A stretch of 64,000 nt of DNA from Tuwongella immobilis (GCF_901538355.1 NZ_LR593887.1:4192920-4256919); one strand, 5' to 3'. Counted from the stretch's first letter, positions 1 through 9,291 are shown. The notes: generated by a model from the sequence alone, not told the origin. Program-made: numbers and translations.

Positions 1-1345
1 CGCCGAGGATGCAGAGCATTGGCAGCAGATTCAGCCCGAAGGCCACCGCCATACTGCTGCCCGGCGGAGTGCGGGTCAGTGCCCCGTAGAGCGCATAGTA
101 CACGGCGAAGAGCAGCGGGGGGAGCAAAAACTCCTTGGTATTCCACAGCACGCCGCCCAACTTGCCGAAGATGAATTCCTTGGGCGTGAGGTCGGTGACC
201 AGCAGCAGATCCAGGGCTTTGCCGTCGCGCTCCGAGGTGATCGACGTGACCGCCTGAGCGGAGACCAGCAGCAGGCTGAGCACCGCGATGGGCACCAATC
301 CATACGCCGCCACAAACGACGGCTTCCCGGATGGGCGATGCAGTTCGCTGAGTGCGAAATAGGCGATCAATGCCAGCACGAAGCCGTACATCAGCTTCAC
401 GAGAATCGGCCGACGCCCATAAGCATACGTCATGATTTCGCGGAACAGAATCGGGTTGCGCCACACTTCGCGGACCGCCCCCGGAGCGGCGTGCGATTGG
501 GCCCGTTCGGCCTCTTCCAATTCGGCTTCGGTCGGTTGCTCGCGCTGCATGATCGGCTCGCCGCTGGGGTTCCAGGCTCGCAACTTCCAGATGCCAATGC
601 CGTTGAGCAGCACCGTCCAGAACAGCATCACCAACCCGAAACCGTAAGCCGGGGCGATCGGCAGCGTGCGCGTCGGCGGCTCGAGCACAGTCCCCATCGC
701 GAGAAACGGATCGATGCACGCCTGCACCCATTGCCAATCCACACTCGGAATCGACGCGGCGAACAGAGTCGGAATCTGAACGACACACAGGTACAACACC
801 AGCACCAACACCGACAGCGCCAACGATTGGAAGGTGCGTTCGCGCCACAGAGCGATCAATCCGCCCAGCGATCCCGCCGCGACGCAGGTTCCGAACAGTA
901 CGATTGTCGCCTGAACGACTTGCAGTCCGGAAATCCCACCCAGCAGCAGCAGCAACGACAACACGGGGATGGTCGCCAGCAGTTGCAGGAAGATCGGCAG
1001 CAGCGATCCTAGCATCTTGCCCAGCACGATTTCGTAATCGCGCATGTCCGTGAGCAGCAAGAGGATAAACGTGCGGCGGTCTTTTTCTTGGGCCACCGTT
1101 CCCGCAGCGGACATGGCGGCAAAGAACAACAGCAGCGTCAATTGCAGATACGAAATGATTTGAAACAGCAATAACCCGAATCGGGCCGTTTCGCCGAGCG
1201 TCGCACTGCGTTGGAAGCCGACACTCGCTTGCCAGGCGGTAATGCCCAGCACCATGAGTAAGCCAATGACGACCGTTCGCGTGGCATGGTGGCCCTGACG
1301 ACGGGGAACCGTCACCCATTCCCGGTTAAAGATCGGTCCAAGCAC
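1..1345 (-). CDS. ABC-2 type transporter permease (C-terminus cut by window edge)
   Basis: Integral membrane subunit of an ABC-2 type exporter, incomplete because the 3' end lies beyond position 1. The reading frame is open over 448 codons from a GTG at 1345, preceded by a GAGG ribosome-binding site nine bases upstream. The N-terminus contains FNREWVTVPRR, then several long hydrophobic segments and the cytoplasmic phrase AQEKDRRTFILLLLTD, which recurs later as TSERDGKALDLLLVTDLTPKEF. This internally repeated SERDGKTLDLLL-type motif is typical of planctomycete ABC-2 permeases with a duplicated membrane half. No partner ATPase is visible in the window; it presumably lies further left. The substrate cannot be inferred. 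Confidence 0.85.
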   Translation of the reverse strand, partial: MLGPIFNREWVTVPRRQGHHATRTVVIGLLMVLGITAWQASVGFQRSATLGETARFGLLLFQIISYLQLTLLLFFAAMSAAGTVAQEKDRRTFILLLLTDMRDYEIVLGKMLGSLLPIFLQLLATIPVLSLLLLLGGISGLQVVQATIVLFGTCVAAGSLGGLIALWRERTFQSLALSVLVLVLYLCVVQIPTLFAASIPSVDWQWVQACIDPFLAMGTVLEPPTRTLPIAPAYGFGLVMLFWTVLLNGIGIWKLRAWNPSGEPIMQREQPTEAELEEAERAQSHAAPGAVREVWRNPILFREIMTYAYGRRPILVKLMYGFVLALIAYFALSELHRPSGKPSFVAAYGLVPIAVLSLLLVSAQAVTSITSERDGKALDLLLVTDLTPKEFIFGKLGGVLWNTKEFLLPPLLFAVYYALYGALTRTPPGSSMAVAFGLNLLPMLCILG

Positions 1346-1514
1346 GCTGAATCCTCTTCGCAAACAGTCGCGGAAGGTGGGGAAGCCCCCATTTCGTGAT
1401 ACGCCCGGCAGTCGGGTTCGGTTCACCGGCTCAATTCTCTTCCCGGCCCGTAGGGATTGGTGTACAATCGAACGACATCGGCGAGGAGTCCCCCGCCCAC
1501 AAACGAGGAAGCGC

Positions 1515-2975
1515 ATGAAGGCGATGGTGGTGGTTTTGCACGGTGCCAACACGCGAGGCATCGGCGCATATGGGAACGAATGGATTGCGACGCCCACGCT
1601 GGATCGCCTGGCGGCTCAAGGGGTTGTGTTCGACCAGCATCATGCCGACCACCCTGGCGACATTCGTTCGCTATTGAGCGGGTGTTATCATCTTCCCCCG
1701 TTCGAAGGCGAGCCAACGCATCCCGATGGGATCGCCATGTTGCAAGCGGCAGGCGTCCGCTGCGAACGCATCCTCGATCTGTTGGAACCGGCACGCACCA
1801 TTCCCGGCAACTGGGATGCCGACGATGCCGACGAGACACCCCTGCCCGATCGCATCGCCGCCGCGCTGGATCGGTTGCAAGCGCACGACCAGTGGCTGTT
1901 GTGGGTGGAGAGCGATCGCCTGATTCCGCCTTGGGAAGTCGATCCGCAAACCTTCGATGCGTATGCGGGCGAGATTGCCCCGGTCGATCGCTTTGCCGAG
2001 AAGAAAGCCGCGGACGCTGCCCAGGCCGCGCTAGAAGCCGCACTCGAAGCCGCCCAGGTGGAGCCGGAATTGGGAGCCCCCGTCGCCAATCCGTTCGCCG
2101 GACTCGATGCCAATTCGGAACCCGAAGCCCCCCGCGAACCGCAGCAGCCGTGGCCCGAGCCGCCCGAGGGGGAAATCGATGCCGATGATCTGGAGTTATA
2201 CGACCGGCTGCACAACACCTTTGCGGCCGTCATGACCGAGATGGACCGCGAACTCGGCACCATCTGGAATCTGTTGGAGCAACGCGGACTCGCGGAATCG
2301 TGCCTGTTCAGCGTCACCAGCACCGGCGGATATCCACTCGCAGAACACGGCGTCATCGGCTACAGCGCCCCGTGCCTGCATGAAGAAGCCACGCATATTC
2401 CCTGGATCATTCGATTACCGAACCAGCAGCAATCCGGACGGCGGATTCTCGCCCTCACGCAATCGGTGGATCTACTGCCGACGTTGGCCGCCTGGTTTGA
2501 ACAACCACCCTTGCCGGGCGTGCATGGCCGAAATGCGCTGCCGTTGATTCGCGGCGAACGAGTCAATTGGCGACAATATGCGATCTTCGCCGATGACTTT
2601 GAGCAGGAAATTTCCATCGGCATCCGCACCGATCGCTGGAGTTTCCATCTGCCCCTGCCTGCGGATGAGAATAGCCCGTTCATCGAGCCGCAACTCTTTG
2701 AGAAGCCTGACGATCCGCACGAACGCAACGATCTGCGCATGCAGCATCTCGATTGGTGCGATGCGCTCGAAGACCTCCTCGATGCGTTCCACACGGCGAC
2801 CACCCAGGCCGGGCCGCTGCCGGATCTGCCGCTGCCGAACGATCCCGCAGAATCAAATGATTCGGATAGCGAAAATTCCAGCGAACACGAGGATGATTCG
2901 GCGGGTGATTCCGGGGCCGACGATGAGGCCGATTCGGATGATGCGCCCAATGAATCGGCCAAACGTCGTCGGTAA
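1515..2975 (+). CDS. Sulfatase-fold protein with degenerate active site
   Basis: A 486-residue protein of the alkaline phosphatase/sulfatase superfamily. The start at 1515 follows a GAGGAA ribosome-binding site; 46 in-frame upstream codons are rejected. The family scaffold is recognisable: GAYGNEWIATPTLDRLAAQG near residues 17-36, RSLLSG near 51-56, and DLLPTLAAWF...GVHGRNALPLIRGE later. The catalytic positions are not conserved. The Asp-Asp metal pair is replaced by His-Gly (residues 9-10), the Cys/Ser nucleophile of CxPxR by His46 with no following Arg, and the later DHG metal motif by TSTGG. It ends in an acidic, Ser/Glu/Asp-rich tail. A binding or structural role is more likely than sulfate ester hydrolysis, but no function is known. 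A TACAAT box at 1463-1468 could be a -10 element. Confidence 0.8.
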   Translation: MKAMVVVLHGANTRGIGAYGNEWIATPTLDRLAAQGVVFDQHHADHPGDIRSLLSGCYHLPPFEGEPTHPDGIAMLQAAGVRCERILDLLEPARTIPGNWDADDADETPLPDRIAAALDRLQAHDQWLLWVESDRLIPPWEVDPQTFDAYAGEIAPVDRFAEKKAADAAQAALEAALEAAQVEPELGAPVANPFAGLDANSEPEAPREPQQPWPEPPEGEIDADDLELYDRLHNTFAAVMTEMDRELGTIWNLLEQRGLAESCLFSVTSTGGYPLAEHGVIGYSAPCLHEEATHIPWIIRLPNQQQSGRRILALTQSVDLLPTLAAWFEQPPLPGVHGRNALPLIRGERVNWRQYAIFADDFEQEISIGIRTDRWSFHLPLPADENSPFIEPQLFEKPDDPHERNDLRMQHLDWCDALEDLLDAFHTATTQAGPLPDLPLPNDPAESNDSDSENSSEHEDDSAGDSGADDEADSDDAPNESAKRRR

Positions 2976-2992
2976 TCCCGGCTTGTGGTGAA

Positions 2993-4342
2993 TCACATAT
3001 CTCCGGCGGGAGCGGTCGCGGCGAGCATTGGCTGGGCTGCGGCGCTCTCCATTCGGTGGCCGGAATCGGGGCACGGCTCGGGGTCCAGGTCGATTTTCGT
3101 CGGCTCGGGGCGGAAAAACAGACCGACGGTCCAATCGACCATGATCCGCAAGCGTCGTTCCCAACGGGGCATCTGGAACAGGTAGTAACTTCGCCAAATC
3201 CACCAGGCGAAAAATCCGCTGACGGGCAACCCCATCAGATTGGCGATGCCGCGATGATGCCCCAACGCCGCAAGTGTGCCCAAATTCTTGTGCCGAAACG
3301 GTTTCGGTTCTTTCCCGGCTAACACCGCCGCGAGATTTTCCCCAAGCCGTTTCCCCTCGCGCATCGCATGTTGGGCCAGCGTGGGATAGGCGTTCCCCTG
3401 CTCATCGGGAATCGCGGCACAATCGCCCAGTGCCCACACGCCCGGATGATCGACCACCCGCATGCATTCATCCGTGCGAACGCGACCGGCCCGATCTTTG
3501 GCGAGCGGCAGGCGGGCAATCACCGGATTCGGCTCCAGCCCGGCGGCCAGCACAATCGTCGATGCGGCAATCGATTCGCCCGTGGACAGCCAGACCCGTT
3601 CCGGCTCGATGCGATCCGCTCCCACGTGTGTGCGAATTTCCACACCCCGCTTCTGAAATTGTCGCTCGGCGTAACTCGCCAGCCCTTCCGCCATTTCCGG
3701 CAGAATCCGCGCTCCGTGTTGGAGCAACACCAACCGAATTTCTTCTGGCCGAATCCGAGGATAATTCCGCAGCAATCGACGCGAGAATTCCGTCAACTCG
3801 CCCACCAACTCGACACCCACCAACCCGCCGCCAATGACCACGAAGGTCAAATTGGCCTTTCGTCGTTCGGGATCGGATTCCGCATCCGCTCGCTCGAACG
3901 CTTGAATGACACGATTGCGCACCAATACGGCATCCGAGACATTCTTGAATCCCAGGGCGAATTCCGATCCCGGCGTGCGATGCCGATTCGTGACCGCGCC
4001 CAGTGCCAGCACCAAATGATCGTAGGCCAACGTGTAGCGATCCCCGGCCACCGAATGCGCCATCACGGTACGATGCTCGAAATCAATCGAATCGACCAAC
4101 GCATTGACAAATTGCGTGTGTTTCAACAATGGCCGAATCGGATTGACGGCATGATTGAGTTCGATCACGCCCGACGCCGCCTCGAACAGCAACGGACACA
4201 TGAGAAAATAGTTGTCGCGGCTCACGAGGGTGATCTCATAGCGTCGATCGCTGCCGAGAAGTTGTCCCAATCGGCGAGACGCATACACGCCGCCGAATCC
4301 GCCGCCGAGAATCACCACGCGAATGGGCTGCAATGCACTCAT
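2993..4342 (-). CDS. NADH dehydrogenase type II-like FAD oxidoreductase
   Basis: A 449-residue flavoprotein expected to transfer electrons from NADH to quinone at the cytoplasmic membrane face. The start at 4342 has an AAGGGAC ribosome-binding site and directly precedes the dinucleotide-binding fold; a longer frame reaching 4723 adds only non-conserved sequence. The FAD-binding motif GGGFGGVYASRRL lies at about residues 10-22, a second Rossmann motif VVIGGGLVGVELVGEL binds NAD(P)H near 160-175, and ALGDCA contacts FAD near the end of the second domain. The C-terminal GFFAWWIWRSYYLFQMPRW resembles the membrane-anchoring helix of NDH-2 enzymes. It is convergent with the sulfatase-like gene, 17 bases apart. 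A sulfide:quinone reductase is less likely, as I see no conserved cysteines. Confidence 0.88.
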   Translation of the reverse strand: MSALQPIRVVILGGGFGGVYASRRLGQLLGSDRRYEITLVSRDNYFLMCPLLFEAASGVIELNHAVNPIRPLLKHTQFVNALVDSIDFEHRTVMAHSVAGDRYTLAYDHLVLALGAVTNRHRTPGSEFALGFKNVSDAVLVRNRVIQAFERADAESDPERRKANLTFVVIGGGLVGVELVGELTEFSRRLLRNYPRIRPEEIRLVLLQHGARILPEMAEGLASYAERQFQKRGVEIRTHVGADRIEPERVWLSTGESIAASTIVLAAGLEPNPVIARLPLAKDRAGRVRTDECMRVVDHPGVWALGDCAAIPDEQGNAYPTLAQHAMREGKRLGENLAAVLAGKEPKPFRHKNLGTLAALGHHRGIANLMGLPVSGFFAWWIWRSYYLFQMPRWERRLRIMVDWTVGLFFRPEPTKIDLDPEPCPDSGHRMESAAAQPMLAATAPAGDM

Positions 4343-4610
4343 GAATGTCCCTTTGTGGTCTGCTTCCAGAGATGCCACGAATCGGTACGCCTCCATGGTA
4401 GATCCCGCGACCGAGTGGTAGCCACGCGAAAAATCGTCGATCCATCCAATGATTCCAAAATCTCCCGAGTCTCTTGAAGTGACTGCGGGCAATGGATCGG
4501 CGTAAAATTCGGAAAAAAATCGCTCCCCACTGAAACTTAACGATCGGTAAATCGGGTATGGTTGGCGATACTCCGTGGAATAACGACCGAAGTGATCGAA
4601 AGGACATTCG

Positions 4611-6584
4611 ATGCGTTCTCGCAGACATTGGCTTGGAATCACGGCCCTGATCGCGGCGCTTGCTGTCACGCATCTTGTGATGGATTCAGGATTTGCGGCG
4701 GACTCGCGTGCCCCATCCGCCACGACCGAATCGCTCCCGCCCGGCTCGAAGGATGTGCCGCCGCTGCCGAAATCGCCCGCCGACCGTCAGCCGCCCCGAC
4801 CGCTCGATGCAATCGTGATGACGGATCTGCATGGGGCATTGCACGACTTGCATCAGAATGATTATCGACGGGTGCGCATCTTCGTGTTTCTCTCGACGGA
4901 ATGCCCGATTGCGAATGCGATGCTGCCCACGCTCAATGCGTTGCACAACCAATGGAACGCGAGCAAGCGGGTGGAATGCTTCGGCGTGCTGGCCGATCGT
5001 GGGGTCACTCGCCAGAAAGCAGTCCAGCATTTCGCCGAATATGCGACGGATTTCCCGATTTTGTTCGATGCCTCCGATCTGCTTCGCCAGCGTTTGCAGC
5101 CGACGCATGTGCCGCAAGCCGTTGTTGTGAATGCGGATGGGGCGATTGTCTATTCGGGTGCCATTGACAATGCTTGGGAGTCGCTCGGTCGTCGTCGAGT
5201 GAAGGCGGAGAAGACGTATCTGGCGGACGCGGTGACGGCGACGCTGGCCGGTCGTGCGGTGGCGGTGCCCAAAACCGAGCCAGTGGGATGCCTCATCGAG
5301 CGGGAGCCGCTGGGGATTGCCACTGGCGAGGTGACGTATACTCGGGACATCGCGCCGATTTTGGCGGCCCGCTGCATCAACTGTCATCGCGACGGTCAAG
5401 CAGCGCCCTTTCCGCTGACATCGTATGAACATGCGGCCAAGCGAGCGTCGCAAATCGTTCGGGTGACACGAGATCGGCTGATGCCACCTTGGATTCCCGC
5501 ATCGGGGCACGAGCGATTTGTCGGGGAACGCTGGTTGAGCGATGCCGAACTTGCCTTGTTCCAACGCTGGGCAGAATCCGGCCGCGCTCGGGGCGACGTC
5601 GCGGAGTTGGCCCCGCTGCCGAAATTCGCCGAAGGCTGGCTGCTGGGCAAACCGGACCTGATTGTCCGCATGCCCAAGCCGTTCACCGTGCCCGCCGATG
5701 GCCCGGATTTGCTGCAAAACTTTGTCATTCCCATCGATATTCCGGGGGATCGCATGGTGGCAGCGATTGAATTTCATCCGGGGAACAAACGAGTCGCCCA
5801 TCATGCCGTTCTGTTTCTGGACGAAAGCGGCCAAGCGCGAAAGCTAGACGCCGCCACTCCCGAACCGGGCTACGCGAATTTCGGCGGCCCCGGCTTCCTG
5901 CCCAGTGGTGCGCTCGGCGGTTGGTCGGTGGGCAATACCCCGCGAGCGCTGCCCAACGGCATGGGGCGGTATCTGAAGAAAGGGTCGGATTTGGTGGTGC
6001 AAATGCACTATCACCCCACTGGAAAAGTCGAAACCGATCAATCCGAAGTGGGCATCTTTTTCGTGAAGGAATCCGTTGCCGATTTATTGAAACAATCGGC
6101 GAAGTTGGTGGGAAGTATGTGGGTTGCCAACTACGAAATGGATATTCCCGCGGGGGCCAGCGACTACCGCCGCTCAACGCGCTACACGCTCCCCAAGGAG
6201 GTGATCCTCGTCGGCGTGGTTCCCCACATGCACTTGCTCGGCAAAACCATGCGGGTGACCGCCAAACTCCCCGATGGCAAACAACGGACATTGATTGATA
6301 TTCGAAATTGGAACTATAATTGGCAGGATGAATACTATTTCGAGCAACCATTTCGACTTCCGAAGGGAACCACGATTGAAGTGGATGCGAGTTTCGATAA
6401 TTCAGCGAAGAACCCCGTGAATCCCAATTCGCCGCCCAAGCGCGTGACCTGGGGGGATGGGACTACCGATGAAATGCTGTATTGTTTCTTTCTGATGACC
6501 GCCGATCGGTCGAGTGATCTGGTGCAGGTCATCTTGGATAATCTGCGTCACGACAGTCGACAACCCCGCAAAGCATTGGATTGA
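4611..6584 (+). CDS. Secreted redoxin / cytochrome c / copper type II monooxygenase-like fusion protein
   Basis: A 657-residue exported multidomain redox protein. Residues 1-31 form a signal peptide. A peroxiredoxin-like domain follows with a single-cysteine site in STECPIANAM (about residues 98-107). A c-type heme motif CINCH sits near residue 258 in PILAARCINCHRDGQAAPF, with a later LMPPW. The C-terminal half has the layout of ascorbate-dependent copper monooxygenases: His397-His398, His466-x-His468 and His539-Met-His541 are placed like copper ligands of peptidylglycine hydroxylating monooxygenase, although the fit is by motif only. The ribosome-binding site GAAAGGAC precedes the start. A TetR gene begins four bases after the stop, so this gene is probably the head of a three-gene unit. 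Substrate unknown. Confidence 0.83.
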   Translation: MRSRRHWLGITALIAALAVTHLVMDSGFAADSRAPSATTESLPPGSKDVPPLPKSPADRQPPRPLDAIVMTDLHGALHDLHQNDYRRVRIFVFLSTECPIANAMLPTLNALHNQWNASKRVECFGVLADRGVTRQKAVQHFAEYATDFPILFDASDLLRQRLQPTHVPQAVVVNADGAIVYSGAIDNAWESLGRRRVKAEKTYLADAVTATLAGRAVAVPKTEPVGCLIEREPLGIATGEVTYTRDIAPILAARCINCHRDGQAAPFPLTSYEHAAKRASQIVRVTRDRLMPPWIPASGHERFVGERWLSDAELALFQRWAESGRARGDVAELAPLPKFAEGWLLGKPDLIVRMPKPFTVPADGPDLLQNFVIPIDIPGDRMVAAIEFHPGNKRVAHHAVLFLDESGQARKLDAATPEPGYANFGGPGFLPSGALGGWSVGNTPRALPNGMGRYLKKGSDLVVQMHYHPTGKVETDQSEVGIFFVKESVADLLKQSAKLVGSMWVANYEMDIPAGASDYRRSTRYTLPKEVILVGVVPHMHLLGKTMRVTAKLPDGKQRTLIDIRNWNYNWQDEYYFEQPFRLPKGTTIEVDASFDNSAKNPVNPNSPPKRVTWGDGTTDEMLYCFFLMTADRSSDLVQVILDNLRHDSRQPRKALD

Positions 6585-6588
6585 TGGG

Positions 6589-7212
6589 ATGAATGAGACG
6601 GAATCACGCCTGTTGGATTGTGCACTCACCTTGTTTGCCCAAAAAGGCTACGAGGCGACGAGCGTGCGCGAAATCATCGAAGCCACCGGCGTGACCCGTC
6701 CTGTGCTGTATTATTACTGTGAGAATAAAGCCTCGCTCTTCAAACGGCTGATCGCCTGGAAGCATGATGAGGCCAACGCGGAACTTCAACGGATCTTGCA
6801 ACAGCAACTCACCTGCGAAGGGCGACTGCGGGCAATCGTGCGCGGCTCATTCGCCTTCTGCGCCCAAGATCCACGCGTGCCCCGATTGATGTTCCAGACC
6901 GCATTTGGGCCGATGATCGCCGATTTGGCCGAATTTCTGCTCGAACGCTCCCGCGATCGCTTTCTGATTGTCTTACAAATCATCCATGCCGGGCTGACCG
7001 AAGGTGAACTGCACGGCGGCGACCCGACCGCGCTGGCGTTGGCCTTCTGCTCGCTGATGGACCATCACATTAACATTCTTTCTCGCTTTGATGATGTGGC
7101 CGTGCGGTTGACCCCGGAATTGGCCGATGCCTTGGTCGATCTGTTTCTGCATGGTTGCGGCACGCCGGCGAGCGCGCCGTTGCGATTTCCGCCATCGGTG
7201 GCGGTGGCATGA
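6589..7212 (+). CDS. TetR family transcriptional regulator
   Basis: A 207-residue repressor-type protein. The N-terminal helix-turn-helix is clear: ALTLFAQKGYEATSVREIIEATGVTRPVLYYYCENKASLF, residues about 10-50, matching the TetR DNA-binding pattern. The remainder is a helical ligand-binding/dimerisation domain resembling TetR C-terminal domains. The start at 6589 lies four bases after the monooxygenase-like stop; its ribosome-binding site is weak, suggesting translational coupling. Its last codons overlap the start of the McrC-like gene in an ATGA arrangement. It may autoregulate this unit, but no operator was recognised upstream of 4611. Confidence 0.9.
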   Translation: MNETESRLLDCALTLFAQKGYEATSVREIIEATGVTRPVLYYYCENKASLFKRLIAWKHDEANAELQRILQQQLTCEGRLRAIVRGSFAFCAQDPRVPRLMFQTAFGPMIADLAEFLLERSRDRFLIVLQIIHAGLTEGELHGGDPTALALAFCSLMDHHINILSRFDDVAVRLTPELADALVDLFLHGCGTPASAPLRFPPSVAVA

Positions 7213-8417
7213 CCGCGCGGCGGCGAATTCGACTGGTCGAACGACGCACCCAGCGGGTTCGACTGCCAGGCCGAATCGTTCAACAGTTGCACATCCATCT
7301 TGGCCCAAAAATCCGAATCCTCCCCGATGGCGGCTCCAATGTCTGGCAGATTACCCCGTTGGGAATCGCCGGTCGCGTGGTGATTGACGATTGGCAGATC
7401 GAGATTGCCCCGAAATTGTCCCGCATCGCCGTCGCACAGTTATTCCAAGTCACGGAATTCGAGCCGACCGCGCCGTTCCGCAATCCAGCCGAGGCGGAAT
7501 CGGAGACGGAATCCGAAGGCGGTTTCTGGCTGAATCTACTGGCATGCCAATTCGCAGGCCGGATGCAAGCATTGGCTGCGGCTGGATTTGCCACCGTAGA
7601 CCGACTCACGCCCGAAATCGAATCCCATCTGCGTGGCTCGATCGATCTCCCGGCCCAACTTCGGCAACCCAGCCCATACCCGACGCAATTCCATCAGCAA
7701 ATCTGGCAGGCATCGCACGATTACCCCGTTGGCCAAATCGCCAAAACGGTCGCCCAGTGGTTGTTGGCATTTCCCGAACTCACCGCCGCTTCGCGTGCCC
7801 GGCTAGGTGCCAGTTTGCGGGACTTTGCCGACTTTTCCGAGATGCGAAATCCGCGACTCGCGCTCGATGATTGCCTCGCTCGCCCGTTGCGCTTGGTGGA
7901 GCGAGCCTGCCTGGAAAGCTGCCGCGACTTGCTGAGCGGTGCGTTGGCTCCGGGTTGTTTTTGGCTGGATCTGGAATCCGCCTGGGAACGGTGGATCACG
8001 GGACAACTCCGCGAGGTCGCCGAATCGGCAGGGCATTCCGTGGCGGCGCAATCGGCCTGCGAACTGCCGCCCATCGATGGCAGCAGCCCCACGATGCGGC
8101 TGATTCCCGATGTCGTGATCCGCACCGCTGGCGGTCGCATCGTCGTGGTGGATGCCAAGTGGAAATCCGGCCCGGTCGAATCATCCGATTTGCATCAAAT
8201 TCTTGCCTATGTGCAACGGATGGGAGCGGAATCGGGGCATCTGCTCTACCCCGCGCATCGGGCCAAGCATCACGCCTGGAGTTGCTCGCCGCCGCCGATG
8301 ATGGCCGATTCGGAGTCGGCGAAATGGGTTGGAGCGCATTGGCTGCCGTTGGTGGGAAGTTCCTCGCGGGTTCGGCAAGGGGTTCGTCGTTGTCTGCAAA
8401 CGATCCTTCGCGGTTGA
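7209..8417 (+). CDS. McrC-like restriction nuclease subunit (orphan, no McrB nearby)
   Basis: A 402-residue protein resembling McrC, the nuclease subunit that works with the McrB GTPase to cut DNA containing modified cytosine. The C-terminal PD-(D/E)xK core is intact: IPDVVIRTAGGRIVVVDAKWK near residues 297-317 supplies the Asp, Asp and Lys, followed by DLHQILAYVQRMGAESGHLLYP as in McrC. The N-terminal part, with GPKIRILPDGG and NVWQITPLG, matches the beta-rich McrC entry domain. The start overlaps the TetR stop by four bases. No McrB AAA+ GTPase is encoded anywhere in the window. It could act with a distant McrB, or in another role with the upstream genes. Confidence 0.75.
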   Translation: MTARRRIRLVERRTQRVRLPGRIVQQLHIHLGPKIRILPDGGSNVWQITPLGIAGRVVIDDWQIEIAPKLSRIAVAQLFQVTEFEPTAPFRNPAEAESETESEGGFWLNLLACQFAGRMQALAAAGFATVDRLTPEIESHLRGSIDLPAQLRQPSPYPTQFHQQIWQASHDYPVGQIAKTVAQWLLAFPELTAASRARLGASLRDFADFSEMRNPRLALDDCLARPLRLVERACLESCRDLLSGALAPGCFWLDLESAWERWITGQLREVAESAGHSVAAQSACELPPIDGSSPTMRLIPDVVIRTAGGRIVVVDAKWKSGPVESSDLHQILAYVQRMGAESGHLLYPAHRAKHHAWSCSPPPMMADSESAKWVGAHWLPLVGSSSRVRQGVRRCLQTILRG

Positions 8418-8513
8418 GTGCGCAATAATCCGCGCAATCGGGATGCTGCGCGGGCTATGTCGATCGATCATGAAGAATACGAGAAACTCCCCCCGGCAGT
8501 GTCTGGCAGTTAC

Positions 8514-8543
8514 TTGCATTTTGCTGATTTGCATCGGTACAAT
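8514..8543 (+). promoter_or_regulatory. Sigma-70 type promoter for the HNH endonuclease gene
   Basis: TTGCAT at 8514-8519 and TACAAT at 8538-8543 with an 18-base spacer, about 100 bases upstream of the HNH gene start. It is the best promoter match in the 230-base gap after the McrC-like gene. Confidence 0.55.
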
Positions 8544-8647
8544 AGAGCATCCATCTTGAACCTTGCGCACATCGCATGCGTCCTCTATGTGGCCGCCCGC
8601 CGATGTCCGCGTGGGGCCAACGCGACCACTACAGAAAGGCACATCGT

Positions 8648-9283
8648 ATGTCTGCTGGGCAGTACTCGGCTCTCGATGCGAGCGTGTTGGTCTTGAACCG
8701 ACTGTTCTTGGCCGTTCACGTGATCTCCGTCCGACGAGCATTTTGTTTGTTGGCGAAGGAATTGGCCGAGGTGGTCACGTTGGACGACGGCCAATTCGCT
8801 ACCTACGACTTCGCATCCTGGTTGGAAGTCAGCCAATATCGGGCGCAACACTTCCGCCAAGAAGATGACGACTGGGTTCGCACCGCCACCATGGAAGTGC
8901 AAGCCCCCCGCGTAATTCGCCTGCTGAGCTTCGACAAGGTCCCCAGGCAAACGATTAAGTTCAACCGTCGAAACATCTTCGCCCGCGATGGCAACCAGTG
9001 CCAATACTGCGGCAAGAAGTTCCCGACATCGGAACTGTCGCTGGACCACGTCATTCCGCGAAGCCAGCGTGGGGACACGAGCTGGGAAAACATCGTCTGC
9101 GCCTGCGTGGACTGCAACGTCCGCAAGGGGGGCCGCACCCCGAAACAGGCCCACATGACGCTAATCCGCAAGCCGGAAAAGCCGAAGCGTAGCCCGCTGC
9201 TGAATATGAAGCTCAACCAGAAGAAGTATCAGTCCTGGCAGTCGTTCATCGACAACGCCTACTGGTCGGTTGAACTGAAATAA
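8648..9283 (+). CDS. HNH endonuclease
   Basis: A 211-residue stand-alone HNH nuclease. The zinc-anchored core runs from about residue 114 to 165: CQYC (Cys118, Cys121), LDHVIPRSQRG with catalytic Asp133-His134, WENIV with Asn148, and the second metal-binding pair in CVDCNVRKGG (Cys153, Cys156). The start at 8648 has the ribosome-binding site GAAAGG. The N-terminal 100 residues are specific to this family and include no other recognised domain. It stands alone with its own promoter and a hairpin terminator. No methyltransferase or mobile element is adjacent, so a restriction or homing role is not supported. DNA repair or housekeeping roles are possible. Confidence 0.88.
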   Translation: MSAGQYSALDASVLVLNRLFLAVHVISVRRAFCLLAKELAEVVTLDDGQFATYDFASWLEVSQYRAQHFRQEDDDWVRTATMEVQAPRVIRLLSFDKVPRQTIKFNRRNIFARDGNQCQYCGKKFPTSELSLDHVIPRSQRGDTSWENIVCACVDCNVRKGGRTPKQAHMTLIRKPEKPKRSPLLNMKLNQKKYQSWQSFIDNAYWSVELK

Positions 9284-9291
9284 GCCGCAAG

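Noticed and set aside
338-1012. Long plus-strand open frame opposite the ABC permease
   Set aside because: It is Gln/Arg-rich with no domain, and lies wholly antisense to a frame with clear ABC-2 permease motifs.
4343-4723. N-terminal extension of the NADH dehydrogenase frame
   Set aside because: The Rossmann fold begins right after the start at 4342, which has a good ribosome-binding site; the upstream residues resemble no family.
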